From Butyrivibrio sp. (GTDB lineage: Bacteria > Bacillota_A > Clostridia > Lachnospirales > Lachnospiraceae): a stretch of 16,230 bases of DNA. The position numbers and the translations under genes were made by a program. The notes under the pieces were generated by a model. It was not told the origin of the DNA and searched no databases. It was given only the letters and a program-made list of their open reading frames with translations. Of this stretch, positions 8,086-14,461 are shown in pieces; the first letter of the stretch is position 1, and the number at the start of each line of letters is the position of its first letter. The stretch is taken from the NCBI RefSeq assembly GCF_024699075.1, contig NZ_JAILQF010000140.1, positions 1-16,230 of the forward strand. Reading direction: 5' to 3'.

Positions 8086-8604
8086 GTGGAAACTGATGTA
8101 ATAAATAATGTAATTGTTTTTGTGTTTTTACTTTTAGGATCTGTAACAGTATTAGTAACGATCTTTCAGATAATAATGGGCGTTAGATGTAAGGAAAAAG
8201 TAGAAGCTATTCTTGTAGAGATAGAAGAAAGAAAACACGAAACCGGGTCTAGAAATACAATTGTTCCTCATGAATCGAGGTATTCAAAATATAGCTATTA
8301 TTCTTATAAACCAAAGAAAGAATATATAACGAAAAAAATATATAGCTATACGTATATTCCAACATATAAGTATGAATACAATAATAGTATCTACACGCGT
8401 ACACCCTTGAATAATCTGGATTTTTTCGAAAACAAAGCTTTCGAAAAGAAAAAATATATGATAGGTCAAAAATATCATATATACATAAATCCCAAAAATC
8501 CTTATATGTGTTTAACGAAGAGGTTTTCTCTGGTAAATATGCTGCAGTGTGCAGGAGGTTTGGCAGCGATAGCATTATTGATTTTTGTGATAGTACATAA
8601 ATGA
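8086..8604 (+). CDS. Small membrane protein, DUF3592-like
   Basis: This 172-aa protein has one membrane helix at about residues 7-31 and another at about 150-170, enclosing a soluble middle of about 115 residues rich in tyrosine and lysine. The middle reads like DUF3592: an EAILVEIEERKHE strand, then TYIPTYKYEYNNSIYT, then YMIGQKYHIYINPKNPYM, the usual Y-x-Y-x-Y and G-x-x-Y...NP.NP pattern. Function of that family is unknown. The start is GTG, preceded by TGAGGT; the first in-frame ATG would remove the first helix. The unusually long run of tyrosines at 65-95 (YSKYSYYSYKPKKEYITKK) comes from an AT-rich TAT/AAA codon stretch. A 108-aa frame on the opposite strand is its shadow. Confidence 0.72.
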   Translation: METDVINNVIVFVFLLLGSVTVLVTIFQIIMGVRCKEKVEAILVEIEERKHETGSRNTIVPHESRYSKYSYYSYKPKKEYITKKIYSYTYIPTYKYEYNNSIYTRTPLNNLDFFENKAFEKKKYMIGQKYHIYINPKNPYMCLTKRFSLVNMLQCAGGLAAIALLIFVIVHK

Positions 8605-8626
8605 GAGAATTATTTATAAGAAGGCA

Positions 8627-8660
8627 AGAAAACCCACTGCCTTTAGGCGGCGGTTTTTAT
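8627..8660 (+). terminator. CTTTA-G hairpin repeat, copy C, probably serving as a terminator
   Basis: CACTGCC and GGCGGCG pair around a TTTA loop with one mismatch; the stem then extends through AAAA / TTTT and runs into TTTTTAT. The core shape matches the other CTTTA-G hairpins. It lies 22 bases after the DUF3592-like stop and ends just before the next ribosome binding site, so it could end one transcript or attenuate the next. Confidence 0.65.
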
Positions 8661-8674
8661 AGGGAGAAATTTAA

Positions 8675-10042
8675 ATGACTTACAGATTGATTGCGCTTGG
8701 ATTTATGGCCGTATTTTATGGAATATATTTTGGGAAAATGATCTTACAGAAGAGAAGCGGAATAGTTACTGATCAGATGGCAAAGGGCAGGGTACACGAT
8801 AAAGCTTTTGCTATTGAAGCTTTACTTAAAGTAGCTACCTTTCTTGCTCCGGCTGCAGAAGTGATCTCCATAGTTCTTGGAACTTCGCAGCTTATGATCA
8901 TGTGGCGAGTAATTGGAATGTATTTTGCTTTTATTGGCGATATCGTGTTTTTTATGTCAGTATATGCCATGAAGGATAGCTGGAGAGCAGGCATTGCTCC
9001 TTTAGATATGAATAAGAGAAGCCTTGTAACAAGAGGCATTTATAACTATTCAAGAAATCCGGCCTTTCTTGGTTTTGACCTTCTTTATATTGGCATAATG
9101 CTTATGTTCTTCAATCCGGTTTTATGCCTGATATCAGTCTTTGCTATTGTTATGCTGCATCTTCAGATCTTGCAGGAGGAGAAATTTCTCCCTACAGTAT
9201 TTGGCTATGATTATACTAAATACAAGGAAAGAACAAGTCGTTATGCGGGACTTGGTAAAATAAGTTTTGATAAGACTATTTTATATATTTATTTTATACT
9301 TTTTATATGGTCAGTATTATACTTTTTTACCTGTCTTGCTTATGGCGGTGGACTCAGTCTTTCATGGGTATGGCTGTGGATATTGATAGGAGCTTTTTCG
9401 CTGATAAGAGTAGTGATGCTTAAATCAAGAATTGATGGAAAAGAGAAGATTAGGATACCGTCAGTTGTGAGGTGGATATACAGGGTCGCATTTCTTGTTG
9501 TTCTCCTTATTTTTATCATAATTGAGAGTAAAGTAATAGGTGCTATGACAGCTGAACCTAGGGAGGATCTTGAATATGTCGTACTTCTGGGAGCAGGTAT
9601 GCATGGGACAGAGCCATCTAATCCTTATAAAGCAAGGATCAAAAAAGCTGCGGAATATCTTGAAGAAAATGAAAATACAATACTTATTGCATCCGGAGGC
9701 CAAGGCTCTGATGAAGCCATAAGTGAAGCTGAGTGTGCAAAAAGAGTACTGGTTGAACAGTATGGTATAGATGAAGACAGGATCATCCTTGAAGATAAGT
9801 CAACGGATACTGAGGAGAATCTTAAGAACAGTCTTGAGATCATAGAAGATCCCGGTTCATCTGTGGGCGTCATAACTAATGGCTTTCATGAATGCAGGGC
9901 AATGTCTATCGCCAAAAGTGTAGGGTATGAGAATGTATATTCTGTTCCTGCACAGACTCTTTTTCCTGTTGGTATCCATTACACAGTCAGGGAATTCTTT
10001 GGAATGGTAGAGTTTTACTTAAAGTATGGTGTGAACTACTAA
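8675..10042 (+). CDS. Fusion of isoprenylcysteine/phospholipid methyltransferase-like domain with DUF218 (YdcF/SanA-type) domain
   Basis: This 455-aa integral membrane protein carries two modules in one open frame. Residues 1-195 contain about four helices and the family signature GIYNYSRNPAFLGF (121-134), then LQEEKFL...YDYTKYKERTSRY (166-190). These are the S-adenosylmethionine-binding and catalytic segments of the ICMT/PEMT-like superfamily. Helices at about 201-222, 230-247 and 269-290 follow. Residues 299-455 are a DUF218 domain with YVVLLGAGMHG, SGGQGSDEAISEAE, EDKSTDTEENL and TNGFHECRAM. Known relatives include E. coli YdcF, SanA and ElyC; ElyC affects envelope and lipid-carrier metabolism. 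The likely role is methylation of a lipid or membrane substrate coupled to envelope work. GGGAG precedes the ATG. No frameshift is visible at the junction. Confidence 0.85.
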   Translation: MTYRLIALGFMAVFYGIYFGKMILQKRSGIVTDQMAKGRVHDKAFAIEALLKVATFLAPAAEVISIVLGTSQLMIMWRVIGMYFAFIGDIVFFMSVYAMKDSWRAGIAPLDMNKRSLVTRGIYNYSRNPAFLGFDLLYIGIMLMFFNPVLCLISVFAIVMLHLQILQEEKFLPTVFGYDYTKYKERTSRYAGLGKISFDKTILYIYFILFIWSVLYFFTCLAYGGGLSLSWVWLWILIGAFSLIRVVMLKSRIDGKEKIRIPSVVRWIYRVAFLVVLLIFIIIESKVIGAMTAEPREDLEYVVLLGAGMHGTEPSNPYKARIKKAAEYLEENENTILIASGGQGSDEAISEAECAKRVLVEQYGIDEDRIILEDKSTDTEENLKNSLEIIEDPGSSVGVITNGFHECRAMSIAKSVGYENVYSVPAQTLFPVGIHYTVREFFGMVEFYLKYGVNY

Positions 10043-10063
10043 AAGAAAAAATTTGTGTATATG

Positions 10064-10072
10064 TGGTAAAAT
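10064..10072 (+). promoter_or_regulatory. Possible extended -10 element for the GlsB-family gene
   Basis: TG-G-TAAAAT lies about 50 bases upstream of the start at 10121 and 22 bases after the preceding stop. It is identical to the box at 1730-1738. No convincing -35 box was found. Confidence 0.35.
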
Positions 10073-10120
10073 CGTAATAGTGAATTAAATATTTACAACC
10101 AGTAAATGGAGGAAATAAAA

Positions 10121-10357
10121 ATGGGACTTATTATTGGACTTATACTTGGAGCACTTGAAGGCTATATTGCCAGCAGACTTATGAATGAAAAGTCAGGTAC
10201 TATCAAGAACATAATTCTTGGTATCGCCGGCGGATTTGTAGGCGGATGGGTATTCAGACTCGTGGGTTTTGCACCTACTAATCTCTTTGGAAGTCTTTTG
10301 GTTTCAGTTATAGGCGCCTGCATATGTATATGGATTGGAAGAAAACTATTCAGATAA
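10121..10357 (+). CDS. GlsB/YeaQ/YmgE family (transglycosylase-associated) small membrane protein
   Basis: This 78-aa protein has three predicted helices and the glycine-rich pattern of PF04226: LILGALEGYIASRLM, then NIILGIAGGFVGGWVF, then a third helix ending in WIGRKLFR. Bacterial relatives are induced by stress and are linked to envelope or bile tolerance; their mechanism is unknown. The reading frame can be opened at 10106, but that ATG is part of the sequence ATGGAGGAAATAAAAATG, whose GGAGG is the ribosome binding site for the ATG at 10121, so the shorter start is chosen. The next gene is separated by a dispersed 59-bp repeat. Confidence 0.85.
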   Translation: MGLIIGLILGALEGYIASRLMNEKSGTIKNIILGIAGGFVGGWVFRLVGFAPTNLFGSLLVSVIGACICIWIGRKLFR

Positions 10358-10359
10358 TA

Positions 10360-10418
10360 TGACGTAAGGGTCAAAAGTCATTTCGATTCGAGCATGCTCT
10401 AAATCGAATATGAATTTG
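10360..10418 (+). repeat. 59-bp dispersed palindromic repeat, copy 1
   Basis: This stretch matches the reverse complement of 15935-15993 at 57 of 59 positions; both differences are near the centre. It holds an internal inverted repeat (TTCGAT-TCGAGC against GCTC-AAATCGAA), weakened here by one of those changes. It starts three bases after the GlsB-family stop and ends 36 bases before the degV-type ribosome binding site, so it fills that intergenic space. Confidence 0.9.
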
Positions 10419-10464
10419 CTCGGGTTTGAAATTTGATTTAAAAAAAATATCGTGGAGGTTAAGG

Positions 10465-11328
10465 ATGAGTTTTTATGTTTTTGCAGATGGGACAGCCAAT
10501 TTGCCAAAACAGCTGTTGGATGGTATAAATCTTTTGCCATGCAGTTATCTTGTAAATGATAATTCTGTTACTTATACAGGTGATATAGATGATTTTGATG
10601 GGCATGAATATTATGAGGGTCTTAAAAATGGTAACAAGATAAAGACCAGCCTTCTTAATACTGCACTTTTTTTAGAGCATTTTACTAAGATTGCAATCGA
10701 GGGTGGCAGCATTATATATATAGCTATGAGCTCAGGTATAAGCGGAACTTATAATGCAGCTGTTGCAGCAGCCAATGAGCTGATGGAAGAATATCCTGAC
10801 TGTTTTATTCACATTGTAGATTCGCATGGCTGTGGTTTTGGTAATGGTATTCTGGCTCTTAAGGCTGCAAAACTCAGTAAAGAAGGTGTTGACTGCAGGG
10901 AAGCTGCCAAGATACTTGATGCAGATGTACCTCATGCGTGTCAGTACTTTACAGTGGATGATCTTAACTTCCTTAAGAATACAGGCCGTGTAAGCGGTGT
11001 AACAGCTCAGATAGGAACTATACTTAATATAAAGCCAATTCTTTTTGGAGACAGCACAGGCCATATAATCTCCTGTGGTAAGGTCAGAGGCAGGAAGAAT
11101 GCAATTAAGGCAATCCTTAATAAGTATTCTGAAAAGAGAATGGAAGATGGTGATCAGACTGTGTGCATATCACATGGAGACTGTCTTGAAGATGCCAACT
11201 TGCTTGCAGATATGATAAGAGAAGTAAATCCTAAGGCAGATATTACTATATGTCAGCATGAGCCATTTTCAGGGGCACATGTTGGACCTGGTATGCTTGG
11301 ATTATTCTTCTGGGGCAATGAAAGATAA
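10465..11328 (+). CDS. DegV family protein (FakB-type fatty-acid-binding)
   Basis: This 287-aa cytoplasmic protein has the two-lobed DegV fold. Visible family landmarks are FADGTANLP at the start, the KTSLLN segment near residue 60, the fatty-acid carboxylate-binding loop AMSSGISGTYNAA (about 90-102), DSHGCGFGNG, and FLKNTGRVSG followed by LNIKPIL. The C-terminus holds ISHGDCLEDANLL and HVGPGMLGLFFWG, also typical. Members such as FakB present fatty acids to the kinase FakA for membrane phospholipid synthesis; no fakA is in this window. The frame opens at a TTG at 10426, but GGAGG at 10454-10458 sits six bases before the ATG at 10465, which also matches the usual DegV N-terminus. A strong hairpin terminator follows. 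Confidence 0.92.
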   Translation: MSFYVFADGTANLPKQLLDGINLLPCSYLVNDNSVTYTGDIDDFDGHEYYEGLKNGNKIKTSLLNTALFLEHFTKIAIEGGSIIYIAMSSGISGTYNAAVAAANELMEEYPDCFIHIVDSHGCGFGNGILALKAAKLSKEGVDCREAAKILDADVPHACQYFTVDDLNFLKNTGRVSGVTAQIGTILNIKPILFGDSTGHIISCGKVRGRKNAIKAILNKYSEKRMEDGDQTVCISHGDCLEDANLLADMIREVNPKADITICQHEPFSGAHVGPGMLGLFFWGNER

Positions 11329-11395
11329 AGTATAAGAAGTAAACTATTTGGAAGTTTAATTATCAGTTTTATCATTTGATTCTTTCAGGATTAAA

Positions 11396-11439
11396 AGTGC
11401 CTTGGCTTTTGCATTAAGCAAAAACCAAGGCGCTTTATT
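11396..11439 (+). terminator. Terminator after degV-type gene, possibly bidirectional
   Basis: The 17-base arm 11396-11412 pairs with 11418-11434, with one G-U pair and one mismatch and a 5-base loop, then CTTTATT. On the minus strand the same stem is followed by CACTTTTAA, so it could also end the convergent GH39 transcript. Confidence 0.85.
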
Positions 11440-11454
11440 ATGATGTAAACAGAA

Positions 11455-11473
11455 CCCATCATCTTTAGATGGG
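11455..11473 (+). repeat. CTTTA-G hairpin repeat, copy D (shortened right arm)
   Basis: CCCATC at 11455-11460 pairs with GATGGG at 11468-11473. Compared with the other copies, the right arm lacks three bases, which shifts the pairing. It lies eight bases beyond the GH39 stop codon. On the minus strand it is followed by TTCTGTTT and could help stop the GH39 transcript. Confidence 0.55.
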
Positions 11474-11481
11474 TAGTCCAC

Positions 11482-13074
11482 TTATCTTGTTGTTATTGCT
11501 TTCTTGTAGCTATAGCCTCTGTCGGATTTTACTATTGATTTTGAAATTTCAAAATAAACTACAGTTTCCGGCAGCAGGGTCTGTTCAAGTGAGATGTTAC
11601 CATCTTTTTCTGCAAGTCTGTCTGATGCTACAAGAGGGAAGGCTGCTGACTTAATGAGTCTTGTCTGCTCACTGTTTGGAGTAGCGGGTTCGCCAATGTC
11701 ATGCCAGAGCTTTAATGGGTTAGTAGTTTTAGGGCTAACTGTCTTCATGATGAGAGTATATTCGTTTGCGGGATTCTCGCTCTCTACGCCGTCTTCACTA
11801 TTGGCAACATCATTACTTTTTACTACATCTTTATTCTCTACTATATCTTCAAGGCCAAGCTTAATTAAAAGGTCATCATTTGAGCTTTCATTCCAGAGAA
11901 TTCCTGCATAGCCTTTATCTGTTTTCTCAATTACAGCATTATCATTTTTGAACACGCATGTTCCATTGAGCTCTTTAAGATCTTTAAAGAACTTGAAGGT
12001 CCAGAAGGTAGGTTTTGGAATGCTTCTTGCTGCAACAAGTCCAAATCCACCATGGAAGATGGAAAATGGAACACCTGTCTCTTCGAACACATCTCCGAAA
12101 GTCCAATAAGAATAAGACTCATTCATATCGCCAAGGCGAGAAAGCTGACGGGCCATAAGCGCCGCGTTTAAGTTGGTATCATGTATTACCCCCTTTGGAG
12201 TATAAGAGGAGCTGAACTCAGTTATGTGAATGGGAAGATCCTTGTATTCATCATAAGAATCTATGATATCGCGTGTTGACTGAAGGTTCTTAAATCCGTC
12301 TTCTTCGTCCATAAGAACTGAATAATCGTAGTGACCATCAGCTTCAGGAAGTTCTATTGTATAGTGATGCCTTGTTATAAAGTCCGGCTTTAAGCCTTCT
12401 TCTTTGCAAAAATCAAGGAAGCCCTTAATCCATTCTGCGTCTTTAACTCCGCAGATGGCAGGTCCGCCAACTTTGAAACCTTGATTGAAGTTTTTGATGG
12501 CTGTAAAGGTCTCTTTGAAGAGCTTGCAATATTCCTTCATATCAGCATGTTCCCAAAATCCAGGAAGATTCGGCTCATTCCAGACTTCAATAGGCCATGT
12601 AAGAACGTCGCTTTCACCGTATCGGTCTATAAGGTGAGACAGAAGTGCTACTACAAGATCGCACCATCTTTCATAGGATTTTGGAGGAGTAGTATTGCCC
12701 TTCCAGTAGAAGACAGTCTGAGTGCCGCTTGCAAGATCTTTAGGCATAAAACCAAGTTCAAGAAATGGACGTATGTTAAGCTTTAAATACTCATCGACTA
12801 TCCTGTCAAGATAAGTGTAGTTGTATTCAACTTTAGTAATTCCATTTTCTTCATACTCATGGTATATAGCTGTGTCATCTGTAAAAATACCATGACCGCG
12901 GATGTGCTTAAAACCTATCTCTTTTTGTACAAAAGCAAGTTCATCAAGGTATTCCTTTGTAAGAGCAAGACCAAAACGGCCTGTTCCTACGCAGAAGTCA
13001 ACATTGTTATGAAAAAAAGCACTATCAGACTTTTTGACCATAATTGTTTGCATAATAGTTTTGCTATCTGACAT
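11482..13074 (-). CDS. GH39 beta-xylosidase
   Basis: This 530-aa enzyme has no signal peptide and should release xylose from short xylo-oligosaccharides in the cytoplasm with retention of configuration. The TIM barrel covers about residues 30-370. Acid/base Glu167 lies in EVWNEPNLPGFW and the nucleophile Glu286 in HITEFSSSY. FKHIRGHGIF, RPFLELGFMP, DFITRHHY and SYWTFGDVFEE are all family landmarks. The remaining residues form the C-terminal beta-sandwich, interrupted at about 411-437 by a low-complexity insert rich in Glu, Asp, Asn, Ser and Val. The frame extends 14 codons upstream to 13116, but AAGGGGG sits just before the ATG at 13074 while the upstream ATG lies inside a hairpin, so 13074 is chosen. 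It is transcribed alone, convergent with the DegV gene. Confidence 0.94.
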   Translation of the reverse strand: MSDSKTIMQTIMVKKSDSAFFHNNVDFCVGTGRFGLALTKEYLDELAFVQKEIGFKHIRGHGIFTDDTAIYHEYEENGITKVEYNYTYLDRIVDEYLKLNIRPFLELGFMPKDLASGTQTVFYWKGNTTPPKSYERWCDLVVALLSHLIDRYGESDVLTWPIEVWNEPNLPGFWEHADMKEYCKLFKETFTAIKNFNQGFKVGGPAICGVKDAEWIKGFLDFCKEEGLKPDFITRHHYTIELPEADGHYDYSVLMDEEDGFKNLQSTRDIIDSYDEYKDLPIHITEFSSSYTPKGVIHDTNLNAALMARQLSRLGDMNESYSYWTFGDVFEETGVPFSIFHGGFGLVAARSIPKPTFWTFKFFKDLKELNGTCVFKNDNAVIEKTDKGYAGILWNESSNDDLLIKLGLEDIVENKDVVKSNDVANSEDGVESENPANEYTLIMKTVSPKTTNPLKLWHDIGEPATPNSEQTRLIKSAAFPLVASDRLAEKDGNISLEQTLLPETVVYFEISKSIVKSDRGYSYKKAITTR

Positions 13075-13093
13075 AAGATCCCCCTTAAATAGC

Positions 13094-13107
13094 TTATCAG
13101 CTGATAA
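13094..13107. promoter_or_regulatory. Perfect 14-bp palindrome in the GH39 leader, possible operator
   Basis: TTATCAGCTGATAA reads the same on both strands. It lies 20 bases upstream of the GH39 start, between a CTTTA-G hairpin and the ribosome binding site. The half site TTATCAG recurs at 13206-13212. Its size and symmetry suit a dimeric sugar repressor; no regulator gene is in the window. Confidence 0.4.
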
Positions 13108-13113
13108 ATCACT

Positions 13114-13131
13114 CATTACCTAAAGGTAATG
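13114..13131 (-). repeat. CTTTA-G hairpin repeat, copy E
   Basis: Read on the minus strand: CATTACC, TTTA loop, GGTAATG, a perfect 7-bp stem, preceded by AAAAA. It lacks the CCC/GGG base of the other copies. It sits about 40 bases upstream of the GH39 start and is oriented with that gene. Confidence 0.55.
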
Positions 13132-13420
13132 TTTTTGGCAGTGTTGTTATAAAATCAATGTACCCTAGTAGGATTCTTATTTACTAGCGAATTATTGCTA
13201 ATTACTTATCAGATTTCATACGTCAATTAAATAATTCTAAAAATTTAAGTAAATCATGTTTCAGATTTTTAATTTGGAGTATACTATTAAAGATGCTCTG
13301 ATTAATTTTGATGATTAAATATAAATTAATAAATTTTGTTGTTTAAATGTGGTGTAGTAATGCGGCAGTTTTGATCGCATGAGACTTGACCATAGTGATA
13401 GCTGATTATTTGGAGGAATT
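13132..13420. other. Divergent AT-rich promoter region between GH39 and patatin genes
   Basis: No gene was found in this gap. It must hold the promoters of both divergent genes, but no well-spaced -35/-10 pair stands out. An inverted repeat CTAGTA-11 bases-TACTAG lies at 13165-13187 and is a possible operator for the minus-strand gene. The patatin ribosome binding site, TTTGGAGG, ends the region. Confidence 0.5.
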
Positions 13421-14281
13421 ATGGATCAGAATATAAAGAAAGGCCTTATTCTTGAAGGCGGCGCCATGCGAGGCCTTTTTACCGCTGGTGTTATAGATGT
13501 AATGATGAAAGAAGGAATTGATTTTGACGGAGCAGTAGGAGTTTCTGCAGGGGCTGCTTTTGGCTGCAACATTAAGTCAAGACAGATCGGAAGAGTTATA
13601 AGATATTCAACTAAGTACTGCAAGGACTGGAGATTTTCAAGCTGGAAGTCTTTGTTTAAAACAGGAGATCTCTACGGAGCTGAGTTTTGCTATAAAACAA
13701 TTCCTTACGAACTTGATCCCATGGACTTTGAGACCTTTGATAAGAATCCCATGGAGTTCTATGGCGTATGTACTAACGTAGAAACAGGTAAGCCCTATTA
13801 TCACAGATTTTCTAACGGAATGGGCAAGGATATGCAGTATTTCATAGCATCAGCTTCAATGCCTATCGTGTCAAGGACTGTAGAAGTAGATGGCCATAAA
13901 CTTCTTGACGGAGGAGTTGCAGATTCTATACCGATAAAGTTCTGGGAGCATAAGGGCTATAACAGGAATGTCGTTGTCCTGACCCAGCCCCTTGAATATG
14001 AAAAAAAGCCTAATAAAATGCTTCCACTTATTAAGCTTAAATACAAAGATTATCCTGATTTCGTTGAAGCTGTAAGAGTAAGACACATTCACTATAATAA
14101 AACGACAGAATATATCAGACACAAAGAGCTTAAAGGTGAGCTTTTTGTAATAAGACCTCCAAGACCTCTTGAGATTGGAGGAATGGAGCATAATCCGGAT
14201 GAGCTTAGACGGGTATATGAAATAGGTATACATACCATGGAAGAAAATGTCGAAGCTTTGAAAAAGTATCTTAAAGGATGA
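13421..14281 (+). CDS. Patatin-like phospholipase (YjjU/RssA-type)
   Basis: This 286-aa protein has the complete catalytic dyad of bacterial patatins: an oxyanion loop EGGAMRG at residues 12-18, nucleophile Ser42 in GVSAG, and Asp163 in LLDGGVADSIPI. The substrate is probably a phospholipid or other acyl ester. There is no signal peptide, so it should be cytoplasmic or membrane-associated. The C-terminal region, about 190-286, is the lysine- and arginine-rich segment seen in the YjjU-like branch. GGAGG six bases before the ATG fixes the start. It is transcribed alone, divergent from GH39 and convergent with coaBC. Confidence 0.92.
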   Translation: MDQNIKKGLILEGGAMRGLFTAGVIDVMMKEGIDFDGAVGVSAGAAFGCNIKSRQIGRVIRYSTKYCKDWRFSSWKSLFKTGDLYGAEFCYKTIPYELDPMDFETFDKNPMEFYGVCTNVETGKPYYHRFSNGMGKDMQYFIASASMPIVSRTVEVDGHKLLDGGVADSIPIKFWEHKGYNRNVVVLTQPLEYEKKPNKMLPLIKLKYKDYPDFVEAVRVRHIHYNKTTEYIRHKELKGELFVIRPPRPLEIGGMEHNPDELRRVYEIGIHTMEENVEALKKYLKG

Positions 14282-14313
14282 ACCAAGATATTCTTTTTCA
14301 GACGATGTTTTGA

Positions 14314-14358
14314 TATAAAAAATATTTATATAAAAAGTATTTATATAAAAAATAATTT
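14314..14358 (+). repeat. Three tandem 15-bp AT-only units
   Basis: Units of the form TATAAAAA-(A/G)TATTTA repeat at 14314, 14329 and 14344, the third diverging at its end. The tract lies between the convergent patatin and coaBC genes. Confidence 0.8.
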
Positions 14359-14374
14359 GCTAAAAGCGATATTT

Positions 14375-14448
14375 CGCGAGTATGCGCTCTGATTCGACAA
14401 GGAATATGTCTGATATAGTAGATTTTAGTTCAGTGCGCAATACTCGCG
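14375..14448. terminator. Large inverted repeat between convergent genes, possible bidirectional terminator
   Basis: CGCGAGTATGCGC at 14375-14387 pairs with 14435-14448 with one bulged base. The enclosed segment is 47 bases. The GC-rich arms stand out in an AT-rich gap. On the plus strand CAAGTTTTAT follows and on the minus strand AAATATCGCTTTTAG, so either transcript could end here. Confidence 0.55.
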
Positions 14449-14461
14449 AGCAAGTTTTATA

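Noticed and set aside
8249..8575. 108-aa frame on the minus strand opposite the DUF3592-like gene
   Set aside because: It arises from the TAT/AAA-rich codons of the real gene; Cys/Tyr/Phe-rich with no family resemblance.
9461..9873. Minus-strand frames opposite the DUF218 half of the fusion
   Set aside because: Serine- and isoleucine-rich antisense shadows of a well-recognised domain, without their own start signals.
10426..10464. TTG start adding 13 residues to the DegV protein
   Set aside because: The extension codes through the ribosome binding site GGAGG that serves the ATG at 10465, and family members start at that point.
13075..13116. 14-codon N-terminal extension of the GH39 enzyme
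   Set aside because: The upstream ATG is within a hairpin and has no ribosome binding site, whereas AAGGGGG precedes the internal ATG at 13074.
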